This document shows, one piece after another, positions 40,787-50,148 of a stretch of 64,000 nucleotides of DNA. This DNA is from Armatimonadota bacterium (GTDB lineage: Bacteria; Armatimonadota; DTGP01; JAKQQT01), in NCBI GenBank assembly GCA_036504095.1, contig DASXVS010000007.1, forward strand, positions 1 through 64,000, given 5' to 3'. The notes under the pieces were generated by a model. It saw nothing but the letters and a program-made list of their open reading frames with translations, was not told the DNA's origin and searched no databases. The stretch's first letter is position 1. Each line of letters begins with the position of its first letter. Position numbers and translations under genes: made by a program.

Positions 40787-42526
40787 ATGCGTTACGTGTG
40801 TCTATTCGCCGCCGCGATTATCGGTGCGCCGGCCTGGTCCGTTCCCGCGGCGCCGATGAGCGCGCTGGCCCGTATGCCGGTGAAGGAGATCACCGTCTTC
40901 AAGGACGGCCACGATTTTGTGCTGCACGAGGGAAAAATGCCCACGGATGCTTACGGCAACGTGGTGATGGACTACCTGCCGACGCCCATCCTCGGCGCCT
41001 TCTGGCCGTACTCGTCCGATCCCGCCGCCAAACTCACCGCCGTCACCGCGCGCCAGCGCCGCGTGCTGGTGGAACACACCGCCCTCACTCCGCGCGACCT
41101 CATTGAGGCCAATCCGGGCGCGAAAGTGGGCATCTACGAAGACAAAGACCTCGGCTACGGCGGCGAGATAACCGGCGTGCCCACGCGTTCTTCCGATGAA
41201 CTCGCCGCCACGGACCCGCCCGGCGCGGCCGAACGCCTGCCTGAAACGGCGGCCGTCGTCCTCATCAAAACGGTGGAAGGCACCACCGTTCTGCCGTTCG
41301 ATCGAATCAAAGAGGTTACCTTCAAAGGCGAATTCAAGAAGTCGCTTGCCCAGGAGGAGTTCCGGAACCTTCTGACTCTGAAGCTGGACTGGGGTGGCAA
41401 GACCCCGGCGAAAACGGCCGACGTTGGCATGATCTACGTTCAGAAAGGCGTGCGCTGGATTCCATCCTACAAGATCAGCGTGGACGGCAAGGGTACCGCA
41501 ACCATCAAGTTCCAGGCCACGCTGGTGAACGAACTGACGGACCTGGATGACGCCACAGTCAACCTCGTCATCGGCGTTCCGACCTTCGCTTTCAGCGGCA
41601 CCCCGGACCCCATCTCGCTTCAGCAGACGTTCGCGCAGTTGGGTCAGTACTTCGACCAGCACGGTAGAAGTAACTACGGCCTATCGAACGCGATTATGAC
41701 GCAGGCCGCGGGCTTTACCGCGGGGCAGGCGTCCTATTCTGTCGACGGCCCGGCGGAAGCACAGCAGCCCGAGGTGGCCGGTTCCGTCGCCAGTGAGGAC
41801 CTGTATGTGTTCACGGTGAAGCACGTCACCCTGCGCAGGGGCGAGCGGATGGTCCTGCCGGTGGAGCAGTATACCGTGAAGTACAAGGACGTGTATGCGC
41901 TGGACATCCCGTTCGCGCCGCCGCCGGAAATCCGGGGCAACAACGTAGGCCAGGACGATCAGGTCGCCAAACTCCTCGCCGCTCCGAAGTTCATGCACAA
42001 AATCCGGTTCGAAGCGCCGAAGGACCGTCCGTTCACCACGTCACCGGCCCTCATTCTGTCGGGCGACAGCGTGCTGGGGCAGGGGACCATGACCTACACG
42101 GCGCCGGGCGCCGAGACGGACCTCGCCATCACCACAGCCGTGGATATCGGCGTTAAAAAGAAGGACAAGGAGACGGCCCGCACGCCCAACGCCGCCAATT
42201 GGAACGGCGATATTTACAGCCGCATTGACCTTGCCGGGACCATCACCATCACTAACCGCCACGGCAAACCGGTGGACCTGGAGATTGTCCGAAATGTCCT
42301 CGGGAACGTCGGCACGGCGGACAACCATGGCGTAGCGGAAATGCTCAACGTCTTTGAGAACGACAGCTACATGGCCGGCAACTACCGTCCGTCCTGGTGG
42401 GGCTATTACAACTGGCCCGGCTGGTGGTACCATTTTAACGGCGTAGGTTCCGTAACGTGGAAACTCACTCTGGACACCGGCAAGAGCGTGGACCTGGGCT
42501 ACACCTGGAACTACTACTGGCGGTAA
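40787..42526 (+). CDS. Secreted DUF4139-like protein
   Basis: A 579-residue protein with a signal peptide (MRYVCLFAAAIIGAPAWSVP). The first residues after it (PVKEITVFKDGHDFVLHEGK) match the start of DUF4139/mucoidy-inhibitor-like proteins, and the later beta-sandwich region (KGVRWIPSYKISVDGKGTAT, ATLVNELTDLDDATVNLVIG) is characteristic of that family. The C-terminus is rich in Trp and Tyr (YRPSWWGYYNWPGWWYHF). Function is unknown; the family is extracytoplasmic. The ATG has AGAGGAGG six bases upstream. It is divergent from the beta-helix gene, with a 229-bp gap. Confidence 0.75.
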   Translation: MRYVCLFAAAIIGAPAWSVPAAPMSALARMPVKEITVFKDGHDFVLHEGKMPTDAYGNVVMDYLPTPILGAFWPYSSDPAAKLTAVTARQRRVLVEHTALTPRDLIEANPGAKVGIYEDKDLGYGGEITGVPTRSSDELAATDPPGAAERLPETAAVVLIKTVEGTTVLPFDRIKEVTFKGEFKKSLAQEEFRNLLTLKLDWGGKTPAKTADVGMIYVQKGVRWIPSYKISVDGKGTATIKFQATLVNELTDLDDATVNLVIGVPTFAFSGTPDPISLQQTFAQLGQYFDQHGRSNYGLSNAIMTQAAGFTAGQASYSVDGPAEAQQPEVAGSVASEDLYVFTVKHVTLRRGERMVLPVEQYTVKYKDVYALDIPFAPPPEIRGNNVGQDDQVAKLLAAPKFMHKIRFEAPKDRPFTTSPALILSGDSVLGQGTMTYTAPGAETDLAITTAVDIGVKKKDKETARTPNAANWNGDIYSRIDLAGTITITNRHGKPVDLEIVRNVLGNVGTADNHGVAEMLNVFENDSYMAGNYRPSWWGYYNWPGWWYHFNGVGSVTWKLTLDTGKSVDLGYTWNYYWR

Positions 42527-42530
42527 CGGT

Positions 42531-42598
42531 CAGAGGGAAACGGGGAAAGGAGGAAACGGGGAAATGACCACGGCCATTTCCCCGTTTCCCCATTTCCA
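42531..42598 (+). repeat. Heptad repeat and perfect 15-bp hairpin after the DUF4139 gene
   Basis: GGAAACGGGGAAATG (42552-42566) and its exact complement (42575-42589) enclose an 8-nt loop, preceded by GGGAAAC GGGGAAA GGAGGAA units. It starts a few bases after the stop codon and is probably a terminator. Confidence 0.8.
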
Positions 42599-42631
42599 TC
42601 TGAGCGTTCCACAATGCCCTTGGGAGGATAC

Positions 42632-43633
42632 ATGAATCGCTACTGGGTGATCCGTACCGATAAGGCTTCGACCGACTGGATATGGAGCGAACTGCAGGAA
42701 GGACGCTTGCGACAGGGCTGGGGATATCGCGACGATCAGGACCTCCATCAGATTTCCGCGCTGGCGGCGGCCGGCACGCCGCTGAACGACGATCAGCGGT
42801 ACACATGGCGCGGCAATCGCCGCCTCTTGGAGACGGAGCCGGACGGCGTCACACCCGGCGACTTCGTCCTCCTACCTCACTTGCCCTCCCAAGGCTCGTG
42901 GTCGATAGCACGTGTCTCCGGCCCGTACCGATGGGAGAGCCCCAGCTTCCCGAACGCCGGTGCAGATCCGGATTTCGGGCATATCCTCCCGGTTGAGCTC
43001 GTTTCGAAGCGGCCAATCAACCCGTTCGAGGACGCTGCATCAGCGCGCCTGCGCCAGACTATGCACGTGCTTTCGCGCATGTGGAACATCGACAGTCTCG
43101 CGGCGGACGTTGAGGAACTCGTTGAGGCGGCCGGAACGGTGTTGGCCGAACCACCCCTCACGTCGCTTGATCGGTTGCCTAAGGTGCTCTCCGCCATTGA
43201 GGCCGCCGCATGGGAGGCGCTTCAGAAGCAGTTCCACGGCGCGGAGTTTGAGCGACCGTGTGTTCTTCTACTGGAGAGCCTCTACGGCGACGAGAACGTC
43301 GAGCATACCGGGGGCTCCGGAGAGCGCGGCGCCGACGCGATCTGCAACTACACGGACCCCCTGGGATTGAGCCACCGCCTCGTGGTCCAGATCAAGATGT
43401 GGAACTCGGAAGCCGACTGGACGCGCCCGCTTGAACAGCTTAGCCAAGCGTACGAGGCCTACGATGGCATCACCGGCGGTGTCATTCTCTCGACCTCAGA
43501 GAGCGTTAGCGATCGTTTCGAGGCACTTCGGCGCGAACTGGAAACCGAACTCCACATTCCGATCAAGGTCATTCTCCGTCGCGACCTGATCCGGCTCTTT
43601 GTGGCGCACCTGTCGGAGCTTGTAGAATCCTAG
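42632..43633 (+). CDS. Mrr-type restriction endonuclease with N-terminal reader-like domain
   Basis: A 333-residue protein. The C-terminal ~110 residues contain an Mrr_cat-like PD-(D/E)xK core: HTGGSGERGADAIC, LVVQIKMW with the QxK pair, and a following helix (QLSQAYEAYDGITGGVILST). The N-terminal domain (MNRYWVIRTDKASTDWIWSE ... TPGDFVLLPHLPSQGSWSIA, ARVSGPYRW) resembles EVE/PUA-like modified-base readers. The combination suggests a type IV, modification-dependent enzyme that cuts methylated foreign DNA. No methyltransferase or other defence gene adjoins it, as expected for type IV. ATG with GGGAGG upstream; an earlier start at 42614 is less likely. Confidence 0.8.
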   Translation: MNRYWVIRTDKASTDWIWSELQEGRLRQGWGYRDDQDLHQISALAAAGTPLNDDQRYTWRGNRRLLETEPDGVTPGDFVLLPHLPSQGSWSIARVSGPYRWESPSFPNAGADPDFGHILPVELVSKRPINPFEDAASARLRQTMHVLSRMWNIDSLAADVEELVEAAGTVLAEPPLTSLDRLPKVLSAIEAAAWEALQKQFHGAEFERPCVLLLESLYGDENVEHTGGSGERGADAICNYTDPLGLSHRLVVQIKMWNSEADWTRPLEQLSQAYEAYDGITGGVILSTSESVSDRFEALRRELETELHIPIKVILRRDLIRLFVAHLSELVES

Positions 43634-43692
43634 CGATTGCTCCATCTTAGGAGCGCCGCTTGCGTAACTCCATTTTCCCGGTTTGCCGTACA

Positions 43693-43716
43693 TTTGTGTC
43701 TTTGTGTCTTTGTGGT
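43693..43716 (+). repeat. TTTGTGTC octamer repeat
   Basis: TTTGTGTC twice and then TTTGTGGT, between the Mrr gene and the oxidoreductase, 26 bases before the latter's start. Similar runs occur upstream of genes in other bacteria, from memory. Confidence 0.7.
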
Positions 43717-43741
43717 TAGCATTCACCGTAGGAGGTTCCCT

Positions 43742-44749
43742 TTGAACAATTGGAGAGCACTGCTGGTGGGCGCGGGCGGGATGGGCCGCGCGTGGGGAAA
43801 AAACCTGCACGATTGTGAGCGGGTGGAACTCGCCGGCTGGGTGGACATCCTGCCGGACGCCGCCGTTCAAGCAGCGGACGAACTCGGTGTGAAGATGCAC
43901 ACGGGCGAAGACCTCTCCAAGGCACTCGCGGAGGTCAAGCCCGATTTTGTAGTGGACGTGACCGTGCCGGAAGCTCATCGCGAGGTGACTTGCGCCGCCC
44001 TTGCCGCTGGTGTGCCGGTCATCGGCGAGAAACCGATGGCCGAAAGCATGGACAGCGCGCGGGCAATGGTCGCCGCGTCCGAAAAAGCCGGCAAACTCTA
44101 CATGGTCAGCCAGAGCCGACGCTACGATGCGCGCATCGCCGCCTTCCGCAAACTTGTTGCCGAACGCGTCGGCCCGCCCGAGATCCTCAACTCCGACTTC
44201 TATATCGGCGCCCATTTTGGCGGTTTTCGCGACGAAATGCCGCACGTCCTGCTTCTGGATATGTCGATCCACACGTTTGACGCCGCGCGCTACGTATCCG
44301 GGGCGGATCCCGTAAGCGTTTACTGCGAGGAATTCAACCCATCGTGGTCGTGGTACAAAGGCGCGGCGTGCGCGACGGCGATGTTCGAGATGACCGGAGG
44401 CATTCGCTATACGTATCGCGGCAGTTGGTGCGCCGAGGGCCGGCACACATCGTGGGAGGCGGATTGGCGCGCGGCGGGTCCGGCCGGAAGCGCGACCTGG
44501 GACGGGCAGAACGCGCCGCTGGCCGATCTCGTAACCGGCACGGAGGGCTTCCATCGCGACACCGTAACGATCGAGGGGTACGTGGAGGACGGCGTGCCGG
44601 CAGGCATCGCCGGGTCGCTGCGGGATTTTCTGGCCGCGCTGGATACCGGCCGGCTCCCGATGGGCGAGTGTCACGACAACATCAAGAGCCTTGCGATGGT
44701 CTTCGCGGCGATCGAGAGCGCCGAAACCGGCCAACGGGTGCGAGTCTGA
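43742..44749 (+). CDS. Gfo/Idh/MocA-family oxidoreductase
   Basis: A 335-residue protein starting with TTG (GTAGGAGG six bases upstream): NNWRALLVGAGGMGRAWGKN is the Rossmann NAD(P) motif GxGxxG. The family Glu-Lys-Pro is present as GEKPMAESMDSA, and the dimerisation sheet region is present. These enzymes oxidise or epimerise sugars and polyols. The sequence SIHTFDAARYVSGADPVSVY belongs to the sugar-binding half. It stands between an Mrr nuclease and the RHS locus, without other sugar genes, so substrate is unknown. Confidence 0.92.
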   Translation: MNNWRALLVGAGGMGRAWGKNLHDCERVELAGWVDILPDAAVQAADELGVKMHTGEDLSKALAEVKPDFVVDVTVPEAHREVTCAALAAGVPVIGEKPMAESMDSARAMVAASEKAGKLYMVSQSRRYDARIAAFRKLVAERVGPPEILNSDFYIGAHFGGFRDEMPHVLLLDMSIHTFDAARYVSGADPVSVYCEEFNPSWSWYKGAACATAMFEMTGGIRYTYRGSWCAEGRHTSWEADWRAAGPAGSATWDGQNAPLADLVTGTEGFHRDTVTIEGYVEDGVPAGIAGSLRDFLAALDTGRLPMGECHDNIKSLAMVFAAIESAETGQRVRV

Positions 44750-44805
44750 GGGGAATAGACCGATCTGGTGTTCCCTCGATACCCTCGGTTGGATTTCATG
44801 GAAAT

Positions 44806-44840
44806 GGGTATAAATACCCTGCCACCCATTAGCGAGTGGC
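44806..44840 (+). promoter_or_regulatory. Palindrome pair upstream of the RHS gene
   Basis: GGGTAT-AA-ATACCC (44806-44819) is followed at once by GCCAC-N10-GTGGC (44821-44840). The second resembles the hairpins at 11584 and 11643 before the giant gene. Possible operator or leader hairpin. Confidence 0.5.
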
Positions 44841-44904
44841 AATACCCGAACGTGCTGGGCAAACGTGGAGCGCCGTCTCATACGACGCGGTGAAAGGAAT
44901 CGCC

Positions 44905-47900
44905 GTGAAGACAGTAGATTTCGCCGAACGCAAGTTCGCTCCCCCCCCCCCCTCCGCCTGCTTGCTGTACTTAGCATCGTGGGCCTTCTCTCCGTAGACG
45001 CCCCCGCCACACCCCCCACACCGTGGCAAGGCTCTGACCTTCCCACGCCATACACCACCGTGAACACTCTAACGGGTTCTGCCTGCACGGCTGTGCCCCT
45101 CGCTGGTTGGAAGGGCCGCGGTTTGTCAGTGGCCCTCGCATATTTCCACAACGACTCGCCCTACACTGGAACGCCGGAATGGCGCCACTCCTACGATTAC
45201 CAACTGCTTCCGCTGGAAGACGACGGATGGCGCCTCGTTGAACCGAACGGCCTCACGAAGGATTTCACTTACGCAGACGGTTTCGTCGAGGTAGCAGGAT
45301 ACTTCGATAAGCTCTATATCTCGGCGAACTATTCAAATGCACTCTCGGAGCTGACTGTCGAGAGAAAGAACGGCACGCGCCTCATCTTTGCCTCCCTGGA
45401 CCCTGCTGCGGAAGATCCCATTGGGCCGGATACACCGATTGGCGTCGAAAGTGAGGACCCGCCTCTCCTATTACGCCAGATAGTGGATCGGAACGGGAAC
45501 GCCATCACCCTTCATTACGGGACTGGATCCTACGCGGCGAGGCTGAATCAGGTAACAGACCCTACCGGCCGGAACCTTAACTTCAGCTACAACGGCGCAA
45601 CCACCACCATTACTGACCCATCTGGGCAGACCTGGACCGTTAGCCGCGGGAGCGCGGCGGAAATCACCAGCATCGTCAACACCCCGGCCACAACGTCGCC
45701 GGCCACAAGCCCGTCCAGCAGAACGTTTAGCTTCACTTATAACACCAACCACACCATCGCCGCGATGCGGGACTGGAAGACCAACGCCACCCGCACTGGT
45801 CAAAACGCAAGCGACACAACCTACTCCTATACCTATAATTCGGGAGTCATTTCCCGTGTTGACGGGCCGAGCTGGCTAACGGCCAACGAACGGCCTGCCA
45901 CGGCATATTCCTTCAGCGGAAATCCGCAGACGACAACCATCGGCCAGAAAACGGGCTACACCGGCAGCGCTGATACTTTCAGCACCACAACGCAGCTTTA
46001 CCTTACAACAGGGGAATTGGGCACGGTAACGAAGTGGATGGGCTCCAGCAGCAGCCAGAACGATCCACACACCGATTACACATATACCGACAACCACCTT
46101 CCGGCAGGAATGGCACGGTCAACAGGAGGCGAAGTTAACATTGACTACGTCGATACGTCAACAGGCGACATTTCCAAAGTCTATCCGATGGGCACTGTCA
46201 ATGGAATTACGTATACATATTCCGACGCAAATAACCCTCACCTTCCGACGCTCGTAAACGACATGTGGGGGTGGGGCACAATCTACAAATACGATCCTTG
46301 CGGTAACTTGACCGATGTCTGGGATGCGAACCACACCGCACAGGCGCCGGATCCGGCAGATGATGCCGATCCCGATTTGACCCGCCTGCACACACACTAC
46401 AAGGTGGATTCGCACGGGCAGATTTTCGCGGCATCCAACACTGCCGTGAGGGCATACACGTTGAACAGCCAGGACACTGACGCCGATCCCATGCCCAATC
46501 AGTGGCGATACCACTACGATAGCCATGGGAATCTGGATAAGGTGTGGCGGCCGAATGGCACGCCATCTGGGACTTGGTATTCCACGACTACGCCGGACCA
46601 GACGGCTCACTACATTTCAGCCCTATCGCGTCGTGACTGGTCCAAGAAATCCTCGACCGATGCGCAGGTCAACTTTCACTACGATGGATACGAACGTCTG
46701 AAGGGGATTGACATCGATAACACGGCGGGCGATGAGATCACATATTCGTATGATGAGAACCATTTGCTCGCCGGGATGGTCGATCCGACGGGAGCCACGT
46801 CTTGGACGCTGGACGCCCTGAACCGCGTCACGCAGGAAGGCAAAGACAGCGGTACTCTGGGCTGGACCTACCGTGCCGATGGCCAGCTCAACACGTTCAC
46901 CAATCGCGACAACGTCACCACAGCGTTCACTTATACCGATGGTGGTCTGCTGGACACGGCAACGGGTCCGTGGGGCACAGGCAATCCCGTTGAATTCCTG
47001 CACCGCGAATGTGCGTGCAGCGGTAATGTTGACGGAGTAAACTACCCGGGTGATCCTGGTATTGCATGGCGCAACGCCGCCGATGCCTACGGTGGGTCGC
47101 ACGGAGGCATCTATTACGAACGGGATAGCAATCCTCAGCACGAATACAATGCAGCGATCGACCCCCAACTGTTCTGGGAGAAGATACATACGCTGACTCT
47201 GAACGAATTTGGGCAGGATCCATCTGCCGTCAAGATGATTCAGAGCAGCGGACCGGACAACCTCTCACGTGTCGAGATGTTCAGTGACACCGTCGATCCG
47301 CTTCATCGAACTACGGACGACGAAGTCTCATACGTGACATACTTCGATCCTCAGAACCCGGAGACCCAGACGCTGGGCGACGCTATCAGTACCCGATCCT
47401 ATACGTTCGACGACACCGGCAGTCCCGGCAACCGTTACCAAGTCCGGAACGCCGGCAATTCCTTGCTGGAGACATACTCCTTCGATTCCCTTGGGCGCAA
47501 CCGGCTGGACACTGTGGCGTACCCAGATTATGTTACCGACTACTACTCATATGACGCCGCCGGCAACGTAAGCGACGTATACTCAACCCCTAGTGTCGGC
47601 GACCGAATCTACACGTCCGATGCTTTGAACCACCTGGCATCCATCCAAGCCCCTGATGCTCCCGGCTACGGGCGCGTACAGTTCGTATTCGACGGTTTGG
47701 GGCGGCTTGCTCAGGTCAAAGACGATTACGGTACCCTCATTGGTCGATTCTACTATGCGGGTAACCGCCTGGTGTATCAGGACGACGGCCAGAACTACAC
47801 TTCAGTCTCGTACCAGTGGGCAGGCGGCAGGCTCCTGTCGCAGCAGCAAAACAGCGCCATCTTCTGGTACTTGCTGGACACTCGCGGCGACGTCGTTGCG

Positions 47901-48737
47901 TTAGTCGATGCTTCTAATAATCTCGCGGCGCATTACGTGTACGACGCATTCGGGCAGGAACTTCAGGACAGTTTCGAAGGCGACGAGATCCTGGTCCCCA
48001 ACCCCCTCCGGTATCGCGGAAACATCGGCTACATGCAGGTCTTCCAGTCTTCAGAAGGTCCGGCTTTCTCCCTCTATAATGTCGGCGCCCGCACCTACCA
48101 TACCGGCACCGGGCGGTGGATGCAGGAAGATCCCCTTCTTGGCTTCCAGTCTGATCCTCTCTCGTTCAACCGATACCTGTATTGCAACGCTGATCCAGTC
48201 TTGGCATCAGACCCAAGCGGACTTGCGCCATTCAATTATGGAATGGCGCCAAGTTGCTTTGGTTCATTCGTCCCCTGCAACCCAAATGACCCGGCTGATC
48301 AACCACCAGGATGGTGGGGGTACGTGGGGGCCGGCGCGGGTGTTTCCATCGGCGCTTACGGATTAGGAATGCTCGGCATTTCCGCGGCTGCGGCCGCGGC
48401 CGGCACAGGCGGCGCGGTTGAGACTGCAACAACGGCGGGAACCTCTGCAGGGGGTTATATGGGTTTGGGTAGCCTTATCACCGGAGTCGGCACCGAAATT
48501 GCGGCGGCGTTCGACAAAAAGTCCAATGAGCTCTTCTGCGCGATGGTGGACGCGGTCGCCAGGGCCATGATACTCGGTGACAAGTTGCCTAAGAACCTAG
48601 TGTTTCCTAATATCGTCGCGTTCGGTTTCTTGCGTTGTTGTGTTCGCGTGGCCCCAGAGTGCCTATCGAAGACCGCTTCGTGGCATATGGCGGAACGAGG
48701 AAGGGCAGAGAGCGCCGAACTCACTGCCCTTCCATAG
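44905..48737 (+). CDS. RHS/YD-repeat protein, start separated from the body by a C12 tract (phase-variable or miscounted)
   Basis: About 1277 residues if in frame. The best start is GTG at 44905 (MKTVDFAERKFA), with AAAGGA six bases upstream. It runs into twelve Cs (44941-44952); in this sequence the frame then ends at a TAG near 44997. Adding one C (or removing two) gives PPPPLRLLAVLSIVGLLSV, a good signal peptide, and the long RHS frame. The alternative GTG at 44865 has no Shine-Dalgarno. The body has YD repeats (YHYDSHGNLDKVW, YSYDENHLLAGMVDPTG), the RHS core ending (GARTYHTGTGRWMQEDPLLG, NRYLYCNADPVLASDPSGL), then a Gly/Ala-rich hydrophobic region and a ~100-residue C-terminal tip I do not recognise. 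Such tips are often toxins. Confidence 0.8.
44941..44952 (+). repeat. Poly-C tract (12 C) in the RHS signal-peptide region
   Basis: The longest homopolymer in the window. 13 or 10 Cs would join the SD-equipped start to the RHS frame; 12 does not. Confidence 0.9.
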
Positions 48738-48943
48738 CCTAACATATCCCAGATGGGTTTTCGTCAGGTGCTCGTTGGCCCGGTCGTTGTGTGGAGGGGC
48801 GCAGTGGAAGCGCTCAACCACGGCAGGCTGACAAGATTCCGACACGCCCGAGGGGAGCGTATTTCGCCTACAGAGCGGGCGTGCTTCAAGCCTTTTTTGC
48901 CTTCACGGTTTTCATGCCATTTGATCGGTTGGAGGTATTGGCA

Positions 48944-49237
48944 ATGCCGTACATCATCGTTAGTGTTGTATACGCAATCCTTGCGTACGTTGGAGGGCTC
49001 GCCGCAGTCAAAATGAATCGGCCACGCGCTTCGGGAATCTTCATGGCGATCTGGCAAGGGAGCTGTGTCTTCTTGGTCGTGTGCGCCGTAGAGATGGTGA
49101 CGGAGTCACCGCGTACCGGCTGGAATCTCCAGACCGCAATCCACGCTGTGGCTATCGTATGGGTCATTGCAACATTGCTCGGATTGCTTACCGCATGCGG
49201 AATGAGCATTCTTTGGCGCATCCGAACCACTCGATGA
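48944..49237 (+). CDS. Small three-helix membrane protein, candidate immunity protein
   Basis: A 97-residue protein starting at the ATG with TTGGAGG eight bases upstream. Three hydrophobic segments are visible: IIVSVVYAILAYVGGLAAV, IFMAIWQGSCVFLVVCAVEM and AVAIVWVIATLLGLLTACGM. It lies 200 bp behind the RHS gene, the place where polymorphic-toxin systems encode an immunity protein; for a membrane-acting toxin, a small polytopic protein would suit. The link is positional only. The frame extends to 48791 but without SD. Confidence 0.65.
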   Translation: MPYIIVSVVYAILAYVGGLAAVKMNRPRASGIFMAIWQGSCVFLVVCAVEMVTESPRTGWNLQTAIHAVAIVWVIATLLGLLTACGMSILWRIRTTR

Positions 49238-49273
49238 CGGGTCCTCTTCCTTGCGTTGGGCTAGAATGAGGCC

Positions 49274-50083
49274 GTGAGTCTTCAGGTCTGGTCATTGGCG
49301 AGCGGCAGCAGCGGGAACGCCTTCCTCATCCGGGGAGGGCGGACCACCGTGCTGCTTGACGCAGGCTTTCCGATGCGCACGATCCGCGACAAGATCGCGT
49401 CTGTGGGCCAGAGCCCCCTCGATGTGCAGGCCGTGCTCCTGACCCACGAACACTCCGATCACTGTTCCGGCGCTGGGCCGACCTGCCGCGCCCTGAAGGT
49501 GCCCCTCGTCGCCAATTCCGCCACACTGGAAGCCGCTTCCCGCATCGTGGGTTCCACCCCGTCGACCGAATTGCCCACGGGCTCTGAGATGGAGATCGGC
49601 GACCTGCAAGTGCGGTCGTTTCCTGTGTCACATGATGCCGCCGATCCGGTGGGATATGTGTTCTCCTGCGGCGGCGCACGTGCATGCTACGTGACCGACA
49701 CTGGAACGCTCACGCCGGTCATCACGTCGAACATGATGGGAGCTCAGCTTGTCATCGTTGAAAGCAATCACGACGTGCTACGCCTGAGCCAGTCCGGCTA
49801 TCCCGCGGAATTGAAGCGGCGGATTTTGGGAAACCGCGGGCACTTGAGCAACGTAGTTACTGCGAGGGAGATCGCGCGGCTATCCCTGGAGAGCGCCCCG
49901 TGCGTGGTGTGGCTGGCACACCTCAGTGAAGAAAACAACTCGGAGCGCCTGGCGATGACCACGAGCCGCAATGCGCTGAACGCCGCGCAGCCGGCCAATG
50001 TCAGGCTGGCCCTCGCGAAGCGCAACGTGGTGAGCGTACACTGGAACAGCGCCGACAACTGGTGGCAAGGCAGCCTGTTCTAG
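49274..50083 (+). CDS. Metallo-beta-lactamase-fold hydrolase (YycJ/WalJ-like)
   Basis: A 269-residue protein starting at GTG: SLASGSSGNAFLIRGGRTTV is the typical opening of the YycJ branch. HEHSDHCSG is the HxHxDH metal motif; SHDAADPVGY, TDTGT and ESNHD supply later ligands. YycJ-type enzymes are two-metal exonucleases or phosphodiesterases in the cytoplasm, linked in Firmicutes to cell-wall signalling and mismatch repair. There is no WalKR nearby. A run of eight in-register heptamers follows its stop. Confidence 0.9.
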   Translation: MSLQVWSLASGSSGNAFLIRGGRTTVLLDAGFPMRTIRDKIASVGQSPLDVQAVLLTHEHSDHCSGAGPTCRALKVPLVANSATLEAASRIVGSTPSTELPTGSEMEIGDLQVRSFPVSHDAADPVGYVFSCGGARACYVTDTGTLTPVITSNMMGAQLVIVESNHDVLRLSQSGYPAELKRRILGNRGHLSNVVTAREIARLSLESAPCVVWLAHLSEENNSERLAMTTSRNALNAAQPANVRLALAKRNVVSVHWNSADNWWQGSLF

Positions 50084-50088
50084 GCTCC

Positions 50089-50144
50089 GGAACTCGGAAC
50101 TCGGAACTCGGAACCCGTCACCCGTCACCCGTCACCCGTCACCT
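50089..50144 (+). repeat. Eight consecutive heptamers (GGAACTC/GTCACCC)
   Basis: GGAACTC three times, GGAACCC, GTCACCC three times, GTCACCT: exactly 56 bp, starting six bases after the MBL stop and ending five bases before the ATG of the next gene. Two different repeat words are joined without losing the 7-bp register. Confidence 0.9.
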
Positions 50145-50148
50145 GATT

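Noticed and set aside
43496-45151. 551-codon minus-strand frame across Mrr, oxidoreductase and RHS start
   Set aside because: Spans three real genes on the other strand; no SD, no domain.
50089-50144. Heptamer arrays as a CRISPR or attC site
   Set aside because: Units are contiguous with no unique spacers, far too short for CRISPR repeats; no integrase or cas genes nearby.
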